64,000 bases of DNA from Streptomyces sp. CBMA29 (GCF_014596445.1 NZ_MECL01000178.1:1-64000); one strand, 5' to 3'. Shown: positions 1 through 9,336, counted from the first letter of the stretch. Notes: a model not told the origin generated them from the letters alone. Program-made: numbers and translations.

Positions 1-651
1 CTGCGCGCCGAGGCCGATGACGGCGTGCGCGCCACTCGCCGGCAGCGCGCGGAAGTGGCGGGCGGCCTCCGCCAGGACGGCGACCGGGTCCTGACCGCAG
101 TCGCGCGGCATGACCAGCAGGAACGGATTGGCCAGGCCGCGTTTGGCCTGTACGGCGAAGCCCTCGAAGAGGTCGGGGGCGCCGCTGGCGGGCAGGTGCG
201 CGAGGACGACGGGGTACACGAGGCTCGCCGCGCCCGCCGACGCGTAACGCGGCGGCAGCCAGACGCGGATGCCGTCGCGCAGCTCCATCAGGGTGCCGCC
301 CGCCGGGTGGCCGACCGTACGCATCTCGGGCGCCGGCGGGGCGGGGGCGGGGGTACGGCTGGGGGCGGGCGGCACGGTGGCCGCGGCCTCGGCCGACGAC
401 TCTCCGGCGGGGGCCAGGTCGGCGCGGCCGGTGTCGCGGGAGTCGCTGAGCAGCGGCACGGCGAGCGCCAGGGCGGTGAGCGCCGCGACCCCTGCCGCAC
501 CCGCGCGCAGGGCGGTGCCGAGGCGGTCGGCGGGGAGTTCGTACGGCCGCCCGGCGCGCTCTGACCACCAGTGCCGCAGGGCGCGGTGAGCCAGCAGTAC
601 GGCGGCGGCGGTCGCCGCGAGCAGCAGGACGGACAGGACGACGTCGGCCAC
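1..651 (-). CDS. Membrane-anchored esterase-like protein (3' end outside window)
   Basis: The frame is open from a GTG at 651 to the window edge (217 codons), so the C-terminus is missing. A GAGGGG ribosome-binding site precedes the GTG. The protein starts with a hydrophobic helix (about residues 3-20), has a basic stretch, a second hydrophobic helix (about 50-67) and a Pro/Ala-rich linker (about 75-100). An extracytoplasmic domain follows that resembles the putative-esterase alpha/beta-hydrolase family (segments such as VYPVVLAHLP and ANPFLLVMPRD). The nucleophile elbow would lie beyond the edge, so catalytic residues cannot be checked. It lies downstream of holB in the same direction. Family assignment is an inference from general pattern only; the reading frame itself is well supported by codon bias. 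Confidence 0.6.
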   Translation of the reverse strand, partial: MADVVLSVLLLAATAAAVLLAHRALRHWWSERAGRPYELPADRLGTALRAGAAGVAALTALALAVPLLSDSRDTGRADLAPAGESSAEAAATVPPAPSRTPAPAPPAPEMRTVGHPAGGTLMELRDGIRVWLPPRYASAGAASLVYPVVLAHLPASGAPDLFEGFAVQAKRGLANPFLLVMPRDCGQDPVAVLAEAARHFRALPASGAHAVIGLGAQ

Positions 652-975
652 GGCGGAACCCCTCGGGTGCGGGTGCGCTCCCGCTGGGACGGTGCGGCCG
701 GGTACGGGGGCTGGTCCTTGGGCCGGGTCGGGCCGGGTCGGGCCAGGCCGGGTCGGGTCGGGTCCTCGGGGTGGGATGCCCCCCAAGGCGGTGGGTGATT
801 CCGTACGGCGGCGGAAGCGCGGGAACGCTGTCTGCACCTTGCAACGGCTGCGGGCCGTGGGGTGGGAGACGTTACGGGGGCGGGGGCGGGATCACCCGAA
901 CGCACCAACGTGGTGACGTGGTGACGTGGTCGGGGGTGCCCTTCCGGGAGCGTGCCCCGAGGCGGGGCCCGGCCC

Positions 976-2187
976 TCAGCCCGCTCGTAGCGCCAGGGTC
1001 ATGGCCTCCACCGCGAGCAGCGGGGCGACGTTACGGTCCAGGGCGTCGCGGCAGGCGAGCACGGCCTCGATCCTGCGCAGGCTGTTCTCCGGCCGGGACG
1101 ACGACGCGATCTGCTCGATGCCCTCGCGGACCTCGGTGTTCGCGATGCCGACCGCCGAGCCGAGCTGCACCGACAGCACGTCGCGGTAGAACCCGGCGAG
1201 GTCGGTGAGCGCGAGGTCGAGGGTGTCGCGCTGCGTACGCGTCGAACGCCGCTTCTGCCGGTCCGCCAGCTCCTTCATCGCGCCCGCCGTGCCGCGCGGC
1301 ATCCGGCTGCCCGCGCCCGCCGCCGCGCCGAGGGCCGCCCGCATCTCCTCGGTCTCCTTGCCGTCGACCTCCTCCGCGACCGCCTTGGCGTCCTCCTGCG
1401 CCGCGTCCACCAACTCCTGCGCCGCGCGCAGGCACCCGCCGATGTCCGCGACCCGCAGCGGTACGCGCAGGACCGCCGTGCGGCGGGACCGTGCCGACTC
1501 GTCCGTCGCCAGCCGTCTCGCACGCCCTATGTGGCCCTGCGTCGCCCGCGCGACCCGCTCCGCCAGCGCCGGGTCGATGCCGTCGCGCCGCATCAGTACG
1601 TCCGCGACCGCCTCGGCCGACGGCGTACGCAGGCTCAGCAGCCTGCACCGCGAACGGATCGTCGGCAGCGCGTCCTCCACCGACGGCGCGCACAGCAGCC
1701 ACACCGTGCGGGGGGCGGGCTCCTCGACGGCCTTCAGCAGTACGTTGCCCGCGCCTTCCGTCAGGCGGTCCGCGTCCTCCATGACGATGACCTGCCAGCG
1801 GCCTCCGGCCGGGGACAGCGCGGCGCGGCGCACCAGGTCACGGGTTTCTTTGACGCCGATGGAGAGGAGGTCCGTGCGGACGAATTCCACGTCGGCGTGG
1901 GTGCCGAGGGCTGTGGTGTGGCAGCCGTCGCAGAAGCCGCAGCCGGGGGGGGCGCCGAGGGCTCGGTCGGGGCTGACGCACTGGAGTGCGGCGGCGAAGG
2001 CTCTGGCGGCGGTGGATCGGCCCGATCCCGGGGGGCCGGTGAAGAGCCAGGCGTGCGTCATTCTGGACGCCGCGGGTTGTGGGCGGCCTTCTTCGTGGGC
2101 CGTCACCAAGGCGTTTGCGTCTGCCGCCGCCGCGGACAGCTCCGCGACTACGCGGTGCTGGCCGACGACGTCGTCCCATACCGTCAT
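976..2187 (-). CDS. holB: DNA polymerase III subunit delta-prime
   Basis: This 403-aa protein is an AAA+ clamp-loader subunit that helps place the beta sliding clamp on primed DNA. A Walker-A-like GPPGSGRS lies at residues 51-58, with Arg in place of the usual Lys as is common in delta-prime subunits. The zinc motif is C70...CGFCDGC (Cys 83, 86, 89), and a sensor/Walker-B-like VIVMEDAD lies at about 134-141. The start ATG at 2187 is preceded by GGGAGGTCGAC; a longer frame upstream has no ribosome-binding site. In Streptomyces coelicolor holB follows the thymidylate kinase gene tmk (general knowledge). Here that neighbour is absent, and a large repeat structure begins only about 90 bp upstream, so the holB promoter must lie in or beside it. 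Confidence 0.95.
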   Translation of the reverse strand: MTVWDDVVGQHRVVAELSAAAADANALVTAHEEGRPQPAASRMTHAWLFTGPPGSGRSTAARAFAAALQCVSPDRALGAPPGCGFCDGCHTTALGTHADVEFVRTDLLSIGVKETRDLVRRAALSPAGGRWQVIVMEDADRLTEGAGNVLLKAVEEPAPRTVWLLCAPSVEDALPTIRSRCRLLSLRTPSAEAVADVLMRRDGIDPALAERVARATQGHIGRARRLATDESARSRRTAVLRVPLRVADIGGCLRAAQELVDAAQEDAKAVAEEVDGKETEEMRAALGAAAGAGSRMPRGTAGAMKELADRQKRRSTRTQRDTLDLALTDLAGFYRDVLSVQLGSAVGIANTEVREGIEQIASSSRPENSLRRIEAVLACRDALDRNVAPLLAVEAMTLALRAG

Positions 2188-2280
2188 GTCGACCTCCCTT
2201 CTCCCGGGGACCATTCTGCGTCACCCCACTGACAGGGCTGGCCGCCCTTGCTGTGTCTTGTCTTGTCTTGTCTTGTCTTG

Positions 2281-3154
2281 CCCGCCCGCCCACCCGTGCG
2301 AGTGCTTTCTCCGTCTGCGGGTGCCGCTTGTGCCTGGTCGGTCCCGGCCCGGGGTACCTCCTCGAAATCCGTAACACCTGGCCCCTCGCATCCAGTGCCG
2401 TTCCTGTCAACGTATTTCTGCGGGGGCACCCCGGCCCGTCCCCTCCGGGTACGTCGGCGTCCGCCTGTCCGGTGGGGGCTGAGGGGGGAGGGGGTGGGTG
2501 GGCTCGGGTACGGCGGCGTCCGACGGTCCGGTGGGGTGGGCGGGAGCGGGTGGGCGGGTTTGGGGTACGGCGGCGTCCGCCTGTCCGGTGGGAGGAGGTG
2601 GGGGGGTGGGGTACGGCGGCGGGTGCCTGTCCGGCGGGAGGGGGTGGGCGGGAGGAGGGGGTGGGCTCGGGTACGTCGGCGGGTGCCTGTCCGCTGAGGG
2701 GGAGGGGGTGGGGGGTTGGGGTACGGCGGCGGGTGCCTGTCCGGCGGGAGGGGGTGGGCGGGCTCTCGGGTACGGCGGCGTCCGACGGTCCGGTGGGGGT
2801 GGGCGGGTTTGGGGTACGGCGGCGGGTGCCTGTCCGCTGTGGCTGAGGGGGTCGGGGGTTCCTTTCGGCGGACCGTCCTGCGCCGGTGCCCCCGCCCGGT
2901 GACTCGGAAAGCTCGGGCCCTTCCCCAAGCACCCCACCCACCCCCCACCCCGGCAACCCCCACCGGACATGCGGACGCCGACGTACCGGAAGGGGACGGG
3001 CCGGGGTGCCCCCGCAGAAATACGTTGACAGGAACGGCACCGGATACGCAGGGCCAGGTGATACGGATTTCGAGGAGGTACCCCGGACCGGCACCGACCA
3101 GGCACAAGCGGCACCCGCAGACGAACAAAGCACCCGCACGGGTGGGCGGGCGGG
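2281..3154. repeat. Long imperfect inverted repeat (2 x 198 bp) enclosing G-rich tandem units
   Basis: The left arm (2281-2478) and the right arm (2957-3154) are inverted copies of one another, roughly 90% identical by eye. Both begin with CCCGCCCGCCCACCCGTGCG when read inward from the outside, and share the blocks GGGGTACCTCCTCGAAATCC and CCGTTCCTGTCAACGTATTT. A 478-bp spacer (2479-2956) separates them. Just outside the left arm is a TCTTG pentanucleotide run (about 2250-2280). Long reading frames cross the region in several frames on both strands, but they are shadows of the repeats and have no start context. No transposase is present. It fills the whole gap between the cyclase-like gene and holB. 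Confidence 0.85.
2448..2870 (+). repeat. Eight tandem G-rich units of about 44-60 bp
   Basis: Each unit begins GGTACGNCGGC, continues with either GTCCGCCTGTCCGG-like or GGGTGCCTGTCCG-like sequence, and ends in a run of GGGGTGGGCGGG type. Unit starts lie at 2448, 2507, 2564, 2610, 2670, 2720, 2769 and 2813. The first unit is also the inner end of the left inverted arm. The multiple G-runs on one strand make G-quadruplex formation plausible. The two sequence subtypes alternate irregularly, suggesting expansion by unequal recombination. Confidence 0.85.
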
Positions 3155-3188
3155 AAAGAAAACAGGAAAAGAAGAAGAGAAGGCGAGG

Positions 3189-5549
3189 TCAGAGAGAGAG
3201 CCGCTGGACCCCGGAGGAGAGGGCGCGAGGATCGGTGGGGGTGGCGGGATCGGTCCAGCACGACCCCCGCCGCGCGAGCAGCCGCCGCAGCCAGACCTCG
3301 GTGGCGACAAGGTCCCCCAATCCGTCGAGGTCCGCCGCCACCCCACTCCCGTCCGCGACAGCGACCAGCGCGGAGCGCACCACGCGGGCGTCAATGAGCC
3401 CGGCATCAGCGAGCAGCGGCGCGTCAAAAAGGTCCAGAAGGTCGTCCAGCGCGGAGCGCAACCCGGTGCGGGCCGCCGCCGCAGCGGTGGAGTGGGAGTT
3501 GGCGCCCCACCCCGGCGGCAGGTCGCGGACCCCGGCGCCTTCGAGGACGTCGCGCAGGACGTCGGCCCGAGCGCCGGGCCGTACGCGCAGGGCGCCAGGC
3601 AGCGCCCGGCAGGCCCGGACGACCTGGTTGTCGAGGAAGGGCGCGTGCAGCCGCTGGCTGGGGACGGCCGCGGCCTGCTCGAAGGCGCGGAAGTCCCCGG
3701 CGGTACGGGCCAGCACGGCGCGGGCGCGCCGCTCCCCCGGCCGGTCCATCGGCCACGGCCGCCGCGCGGCGTCCTGGAGGCGGACCGACACCTCGGCCAG
3801 CGCCTCCCCGGTGAGCCAGCGGGCGGCCGGCCCTGGCCGTACCCAGGTCATCGCGGCGAGGGACGCGGCCAGCGGCCCACTGCCCGCGGAGCCGAACTCG
3901 TAGCGCTGGAGCCGCGCCGCCGCGTCCTCCACACCCTGTTGATAAGGGGTCCGGGCGAGCCGCCGGGCGGCCCGGTAGACGGTGACCGGCACGGTGAAGG
4001 GCACGAGCGCGGGGTGCCCGAGCACCCCGTCGGCCCGGGTGAGCGCGGCCACCGGCCGTACGAGGTGGCGGCGACGCCGGTCCATCAGGAGGTCGGCGAG
4101 CCGCGCGGGATGCGCGTCGAGGACCTGCCGGGCGCCGTATCCGATGAGGTGGTCGGCGCCGCCGGCGGCGAGCCGCCGCCGGTTGCGTTCGGCGTCGATG
4201 AGGGAGGGGGCGGGCTCGTCGGTGAGCGCGCCGCCGCCGAGGTCGGCGTACGGCAGTGCCTCGGGGCCGCCGGGGACGACGACGTGCCGCAGCCGCGGGT
4301 CGGCGCCCATGATCCGCGCCCGTTCCAACTGCGCTTCCCTGGAGTGGAGTCCGCCGCCCGAAGACCCGCCGCCCGAAGACCCGGCACCCCAGGGCCCGCC
4401 GCCGGAGGACCCCGGCGGTCCGCCGCCCGCGAGGTCGTTGAAGGTGACCGCGAGCAGCCGCTCTCCCGCCAGCGAGCCCGGTGCGCCGGGCAGCATGCCG
4501 GGGTTGCCCGGCAGTCCCGCGGCGAGCAGCGCGAGCGTGGCCGAGGCGCTGCCGCCGGAGAGGTCGGCGCCGATGCCGGGCGCGGGCCCGTCCCCGGGGT
4601 CGGGGACGAAGCGGGCCTGGGAGAGCCGGGCGCGTACGGCGTCGACGAGCGCGTCCCGTATGCCCTCGACGGCCGCGGTGGCGTCGGCGCTGTTGGTGGG
4701 CTGGTGACCGACGGCCAGCGAGGCGGTCTGTTCGTAGCCGCTGATCTCCGGGGCGCCGTCGCGCAGGATGAGCGCGTGGCCGGGCGGGACGCGGCGGACG
4801 CCGAGGTACGGGGTGCCGTCGCCGAGCGCTTCGGGCGAGTCGGGGCAGGCGAGGAGCGCGGCGAGGTGGGTGACGTCGAGCCCGGCCTCGATGAGGTCGG
4901 CGAGCGGGAGGGCGGCGGTCGCGTACGCCGTACCGCCCGCCCAGTGGGTGTGGAAGACCGGCCTGGCCCCGGCGAGGTCGCCCAACACGGTGATGCGGCG
5001 GCCGAGTTGGAGTACGGCGGTGTAACTGCCCGACCAGGCCGTCAGATGGCGCAGCGCGCCGCCGCGCGCGGCGACCAGGCCGAGCCGCAACTCGGCGTCG
5101 CTGGCGCCGCATCGGCCGAGTACGGCGAGCCGGGCGACGGTGTGCGGGGCGCCCCCGCCGTGCCCGTTGCCATGGGAGCCGTTGCCGCGGGAGCCGTGGG
5201 AGCCGCCGTGGGAGCCGTTCGAACCGCCGTCGCCCCGGCCGCCGTTGCGGTACGCGCCCCCGTCGCCGTACGCGGCGCCCGCCCCGCCGTACGTGTCGCC
5301 GTATCCGTCCCCGTGGGCCGCGCCCGCGGCGCCGTACGCCGCGCCGTTGCCGCCGCCGAAGGCGTACGCGGCGGCGCCGCCCGGATCGGCCTGGACGACC
5401 CGGACCTCGTCGGGCCGCCAGTCACCGACGGCCCACAGCGGATCCGGCTCAGACCACAGGAGTTGGGCACCGACGGGCAGGAGCGTACGGGTCCTGCTGC
5501 CGGGAACGGGACCCGCGGTGGCACTGCTCCACCCCACCAACCACCGCAT
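3189..5549 (-). CDS. Asparagine-synthetase-like protein of the macrolactam-cyclase type, degenerate PP-loop
   Basis: This 786-aa protein starts at ATG 5549, preceded by GTGGAGGCGGCG, and begins MRWLVGW, so it lacks the N-terminal Cys needed for glutamine hydrolysis. Residues about 60-135 are an unusual Gly/Tyr/Asn/His-rich low-complexity insert. The rest matches the AsnB-like architecture: an N-terminal Ntn-type fold (segment LTAWSGSYTAVLQLG) and a C-terminal synthetase domain. The PP-loop reads ADLSGGSASATL, so the Asp of the usual SGGxDS is Ala. The family, as I recall it, includes the albusnodin/ikarugamycin-type macrolactam cyclases related to lasso-peptide C proteins. No RRE/protease B protein or convincing precursor peptide is adjacent, so a RiPP role is unsupported. 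It could be a non-catalytic relative with another role. Confidence 0.7.
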   Translation of the reverse strand: MRWLVGWSSATAGPVPGSRTRTLLPVGAQLLWSEPDPLWAVGDWRPDEVRVVQADPGGAAAYAFGGGNGAAYGAAGAAHGDGYGDTYGGAGAAYGDGGAYRNGGRGDGGSNGSHGGSHGSRGNGSHGNGHGGGAPHTVARLAVLGRCGASDAELRLGLVAARGGALRHLTAWSGSYTAVLQLGRRITVLGDLAGARPVFHTHWAGGTAYATAALPLADLIEAGLDVTHLAALLACPDSPEALGDGTPYLGVRRVPPGHALILRDGAPEISGYEQTASLAVGHQPTNSADATAAVEGIRDALVDAVRARLSQARFVPDPGDGPAPGIGADLSGGSASATLALLAAGLPGNPGMLPGAPGSLAGERLLAVTFNDLAGGGPPGSSGGGPWGAGSSGGGSSGGGLHSREAQLERARIMGADPRLRHVVVPGGPEALPYADLGGGALTDEPAPSLIDAERNRRRLAAGGADHLIGYGARQVLDAHPARLADLLMDRRRRHLVRPVAALTRADGVLGHPALVPFTVPVTVYRAARRLARTPYQQGVEDAAARLQRYEFGSAGSGPLAASLAAMTWVRPGPAARWLTGEALAEVSVRLQDAARRPWPMDRPGERRARAVLARTAGDFRAFEQAAAVPSQRLHAPFLDNQVVRACRALPGALRVRPGARADVLRDVLEGAGVRDLPPGWGANSHSTAAAAARTGLRSALDDLLDLFDAPLLADAGLIDARVVRSALVAVADGSGVAADLDGLGDLVATEVWLRRLLARRGSCWTDPATPTDPRALSSGVQRLSL

Positions 5550-6518
5550 CGCCGCCTCCACAGGCTGTGGACAGCCGGTACGCGGGGGGCCGCTCTGCCG
5601 CCGCCCCACTGCTCTACCGCTTCGCTGCCACGTCTGACGTCCGAAAGACCATGCTGCCACGTGAAGGCGCGCAAAGCGGCGCATGGGTGCACCAAGGAGC
5701 GCCGGGTCGCGCGCTGAAGGCAGCCGCGAGGCGAGTGTGAAACACGCATCAGCCGAAACGTCTGATTCGCGCCAAAGTCTGCGGCACATGCCGCAGTTGA
5801 TATGCCGGAAAGCCAAGTACACGACCAGGGACCGGTTGAGGACCGTTCGAGGTCGGCATGCGGGACATTAAGGGCGCGTTCCGGCGCGGGCGAGGCCGGC
5901 GGATGTGGTGAAGGAGACAGTGGTGAGGGCCGTGGAGAAGGTGTGGAGCAGGTGTGGACCGCTGGTGGAGCACCTCCCGCGGACGTCGGGCGGCGAAGGC
6001 GCGGCCGGGCGCGGGCGCGCCGTCGCGGGGAGGCTTCGGCGCAAGGGGAGGTCCACGGCCCGGGAGGGCGCTTACGCACCTCCCGGGCCGGTCCGCCGCC
6101 CGCGGGGATTGTGGCAGCGGAACCCCCTGGCCCGCCGTACCACCGCCATAGCCGCCTGCCGGGGCCGCGGGCCGACCCACGGACCCTATGCAAGCGCCGC
6201 CGTCCCGGACGGCACAGAGCGCACGGCCGGGCGCACGGCCACATATACCGGGAGCACGGTCCAATGAGATGGCGAGTAAGGGGCAGGAATCTCGCCATCC
6301 GGGACGAGACTCTTAACGGTCGGGATGCGGCGAACTACGCTGGGTGTACCCGGTTCGCACACGTACGCGCGGCTCGGGTGTCCGGCGCATGCGCCGCACC
6401 GGCCGCCGAGCGGTCACCGCGGTGGCTGAATCGGGCTCCAGGGGAAGGTGACCCCGTACCCCACGACAAGACCAGGCCGGCCGGCCTGCCCCCCAGCGGC
6501 ATCACGAGGTGAACCGCA
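5550..6518. other. 969-bp intergenic region with a perfect inverted repeat, no supported gene
   Basis: Several short frames cross this divergent region, but none has a convincing ribosome-binding site together with recognisable protein sequence. A perfect 9-bp inverted repeat, GATGGCGAG (6268-6276) and CTCGCCATC (6291-6299) with a 14-nt loop, lies about 220 bp before the NsdA-like gene and may be an operator or a leader hairpin. The AT-richer stretch at 5740-5830 may hold the promoter of the cyclase-like gene. Confidence 0.5.
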
Positions 6519-7934
6519 GTGAACAGAGAACACCGCGGGCCGAACGAGAAGCTCGGCACCCTTCTCGCTCTGGCGGGCATCAGCAACGCCGGACTGGCCC
6601 GCAGGGTCAACGACTTGGGCGCCCAACGCGGCCTGACCCTGCGTTATGACAAGACGTCGGTCGCCCGGTGGGTGGCCAAGGGCATGGTCCCGCAGGGCGC
6701 CGCGCCGCATCTGATCGCGGCGGCGATAGGCGCCAAGCTCGGCCGTCCCGTGCCGCTGCACGAGATCGGTCTGGCCGACGCGGACCCGGCGCCCGAGGTC
6801 GGTCTGGCCTTCCCGCGCGATGTGGGCGAGGCGGTGAAATCGGCCACCGATCTGTGGCGGTTGGATCTTGCCGGCCGGCGCGGACCCGGCGGCACGGGCA
6901 TCTGGCAGAGCTTGGCCGGATCTTTCGCAGTGAGCGCTTACGTGACCCCCGCGTCGCGCTGGTTGATCACCCCCGCGGACGCCACTGTGGCCCGCGACGC
7001 GCCCGCGCCGGGCATGAACCACGTCGGTCACAACGACGTGACCAAGCTCCGCGAGGCCGCCGAGGACGCCCGCCGCTGGGACTCCAAGTACGGTGGCGGC
7101 GACTGGCGTTCGGGCATGGTCCCGGAGTGCCTGCGGGTCGAGGCGGCGCCCCTGCTGCTCGGTTCCTACAGCGACGACGTGGGCCGCGCGCTGTTCGGCG
7201 CGACCGCCGAACTCACCCGTCTCGCCGGGTGGATGGCCTTCGACACCGGCCAACAGGAGGCCGCCCAGCGGTATTACATCCAGGCGCTTCGGATGGCCCG
7301 CGCCGCCGCCGACGTACCGCTCGGCGGTTACGTGCTCGCCTCGATGTCGCTCCAGGCCACGTACCGCAACTTCTCCGACGAGGGCGTCGACCTCGCCCAG
7401 GCCGCGCTGGAGCGCAACCGCGGTCTGGCGACCGCCCGCACGATGAGTTTCTTCCATCTCGTGGAGGCCCGCGCGCACGCCAAGGCGGGCGAGGCCGCCG
7501 CCTGCGGGGCCTCACTGGCCGCCGCGGAGGCCCTGCTGGAGCGTTCCCGCGAGGGCGACGCCGACCCGCAGTGGCTCGGCTTCTACTCCTACGACCGGCT
7601 CGCCGCCGACGCCGCCGAGTGCTACCGCGACCTTCGCGTCCCGCGCCAGGTGCAGCGCTTCACCGAACAGGCCCTCGCCCGGCCCACCGAGGAGTTCGTC
7701 CGCTCCCACGGCCTGCGCCTGGTCGTCTCCGCCGTCGCCGAACTGGAGTCCGGAAACCTGGACGCCGCGTGCGCCGCGGGCACCAAGGCCGTCGAGGTCG
7801 CGGGCCGGATCTCCTCGGCCCGCACCACGGAGTACGTCCGCGACCTGCTGCACCGCCTGGAGCCGTACAACGACGAGCCGCGGGTGCTGGAGCTGCGGGA
7901 GCGGGCGCGGCCCTTACTGGCGGCGCCGGCATAG
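6519..7934 (+). CDS. NsdA-like TPR regulator (sporulation/antibiotic control family)
   Basis: This 471-aa protein has a GTG start with GAGGTG upstream. The N-terminus ([20 protein letters not shown] and [12 protein letters not shown]) matches the HTH-like head of the Streptomyces NsdA family. NsdA in S. coelicolor is a negative regulator of sporulation and antibiotic production (established knowledge). The rest, from about residue 200, is helical tetratricopeptide-type sequence ([20 protein letters not shown] and similar). It is probably a paralogue rather than NsdA itself, since Streptomyces genomes carry several. No signal peptide or membrane segment is present, so it should act in the cytoplasm. 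It stands alone, 1 kb from its upstream neighbour. Confidence 0.8.
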   Translation: MNREHRGPNEKLGTLLALAGISNAGLARRVNDLGAQRGLTLRYDKTSVARWVAKGMVPQGAAPHLIAAAIGAKLGRPVPLHEIGLADADPAPEVGLAFPRDVGEAVKSATDLWRLDLAGRRGPGGTGIWQSLAGSFAVSAYVTPASRWLITPADATVARDAPAPGMNHVGHNDVTKLREAAEDARRWDSKYGGGDWRSGMVPECLRVEAAPLLLGSYSDDVGRALFGATAELTRLAGWMAFDTGQQEAAQRYYIQALRMARAAADVPLGGYVLASMSLQATYRNFSDEGVDLAQAALERNRGLATARTMSFFHLVEARAHAKAGEAAACGASLAAAEALLERSREGDADPQWLGFYSYDRLAADAAECYRDLRVPRQVQRFTEQALARPTEEFVRSHGLRLVVSAVAELESGNLDAACAAGTKAVEVAGRISSARTTEYVRDLLHRLEPYNDEPRVLELRERARPLLAAPA

Positions 7935-8045
7935 AGCCGGCATAGAGCCGGCATAGAAGAGCCCGTCCGGGCGGAGAGCGGAAGCGACATCAGCCCGTCC
8001 GGGCGGAGAGCAGAAGCAAAATCAGCCCGTCCGGCGTTTGAGGAC
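7928..8045. repeat. Tandem GCCGGCATAGA and GCCCGTCCGG repeats ending in a Streptomyces-type intergenic repeat
   Basis: GCCGGCATAGA occurs three times in a row, the first copy supplying the stop codon of the NsdA-like gene. Three diverging copies of a roughly 35-bp unit starting GCCCGTCCGG follow. The last (8023-8045) reads CAGCCCGTCCGGCGTTTGAG then GAC, a short intergenic sequence that recurs throughout Streptomyces genomes. Its reverse complement is seen again at 18768-18790. Confidence 0.75.
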
Positions 8046-8085
8046 CGCCCCACCCGGCAATGAGGGCCCAGAGGCAGGAGGCGTC

Positions 8086-9336
8086 ATGACCCGCAGCACA
8101 TCACCCGCCTCCCGTCCGGAGGACGTCCTCGTCGTGGGCGCGGGCATCATCGGCCTCTCCACCGCCTACGCGCTCACCCGCGCCTCCCCCGGCATCCGCG
8201 TCACCGTCCTGGAGAAGGAACCGGGCCCCGCGCGCCACCAGACCGGCCGCAACAGCGGGGTGATCCACAGCGGCATCTACTACCGGCCCGGCTCCCTCAA
8301 AGCCCAGTACGCGCTGGCGGGTTCGGCCGAGATCGGCAAATTCTGCGCCGAGCACGGCATCCCGCACGAGACCACCGGCAAGCTCATCGTCGCCACCGCC
8401 CAGGCCGAACTCCCGCGCCTGCACGCCCTGGTCCAGCGGGGCCGCGAACACGGCATCCCGGTAAGGGAGTTGGGCCCGGCCCAGATCGCCGAGTACGAAC
8501 CGAAGGTCGCGGGGCTGGCCGCCATCCACGTCGCCACCACCGGCATCTGCGACTTCCGCGAGGTCGCCGCCGCCCTGGCCCGGCTGGCGGGGGACGCGGG
8601 CTGCCGGGTCCGCTACGGCGAGCGGGTCCGTACGATCGAGCGCCGCGCCGACGGCCTGGTCGCCGTCCGCGGCACCGACGCCGAGGGCCGCCCGCGCCCC
8701 GAGATCCGTACGAAGGTGCTGGTCAACTGCGCGGGGCTGCACAGCGACCGGATCGCGGAGCTGGCCGGGGACGACCCGGGCATGCGGATCGTGCCGTTCC
8801 GCGGCGAGTTCTACGAGCTGATCCCGGTCCGCCGCGGGCTGGTGCGCGGTCTTGTCTACCCGGTGCCCGACCCGGACTTCCCCTTCCTCGGCGTCCACCT
8901 GACCCGCGACGTGCACGGCGGCGTCCACGTCGGTCCGAACGCGGTGCCCGCGCTCGCCCGCGAGGGCTACCGGCGCGGCGCCGTGGGCCTGCGCGACCTC
9001 GCCGCGACCGCCCGCTTCCCCGGCACCTGGCGGATCGCCCGCCGCCACTGGCGGCAGGAGGCGGGCGAGATCCACCGCTCGCTGTCCAAGCGCGCCTTCA
9101 CCGCCGACGCCCGCCGCCTGCTGCCCGCCCTGCGGCCCGGCGACCTCGTCCCGGCCCCTGCCGGAGTCCGCGCCCAGGCCGTACTCCCCGACGGGACCCT
9201 CGTCGACGACTTCCTCTTCGCCGGCACGGCCCCCTTCGTCCACGTCCTCAACGCCCCCTCCCCCGCCGCCACCGCCTCGCTCCCGATCGGCCGCGAGGTC
9301 GCCCGCCGGGCCCTGGAGGCCCTGCGCGCCGCGTAG
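8086..9336 (+). CDS. lhgO: L-2-hydroxyglutarate oxidase (FAD-dependent)
   Basis: This 416-aa flavoprotein of the DAO family oxidises L-2-hydroxyglutarate to 2-oxoglutarate, a metabolite-repair step. The dinucleotide-binding motif VVGAGIIGLSTAYAL lies at about residues 16-30, followed by the LhgO signature around HQTGRNSGVIHSGIYYRPGS. FRGEFYEL and YPVPDPDFPFLGVHLTR are further family blocks, and a C-terminal flavin-contact region ends in HVLNAPSPAATASLPIG. The ATG at 8086 is chosen because AGGAGG lies five bases upstream; the frame extends further but without a ribosome-binding site. It is followed by a short gap and trmB, and no operon is evident. Confidence 0.92.
   Translation: MTRSTSPASRPEDVLVVGAGIIGLSTAYALTRASPGIRVTVLEKEPGPARHQTGRNSGVIHSGIYYRPGSLKAQYALAGSAEIGKFCAEHGIPHETTGKLIVATAQAELPRLHALVQRGREHGIPVRELGPAQIAEYEPKVAGLAAIHVATTGICDFREVAAALARLAGDAGCRVRYGERVRTIERRADGLVAVRGTDAEGRPRPEIRTKVLVNCAGLHSDRIAELAGDDPGMRIVPFRGEFYELIPVRRGLVRGLVYPVPDPDFPFLGVHLTRDVHGGVHVGPNAVPALAREGYRRGAVGLRDLAATARFPGTWRIARRHWRQEAGEIHRSLSKRAFTADARRLLPALRPGDLVPAPAGVRAQAVLPDGTLVDDFLFAGTAPFVHVLNAPSPAATASLPIGREVARRALEALRAA

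Noticed and set aside
1838-3427. Long overlapping reading frames in several frames across 2.2-3.2 kb on both strands
   Set aside because: They result from the G-rich tandem units and inverted arms, encode Pro/Arg/Thr or Gly-rich low-complexity sequence, and have no ribosome-binding sites or recognisable domains.
5749-5868. A 36-39-residue peptide frame just upstream of the cyclase-like gene, considered as a lasso precursor
   Set aside because: It has no Asp or Glu to form a macrolactam ring, no YxxP-type leader motif and no ribosome-binding site.
5905-6267. 120-residue frame in the intergenic region before the NsdA-like gene
   Set aside because: Arg/Gly/Ala-rich composition without family resemblance, poor start context and a competing frame on the opposite strand.
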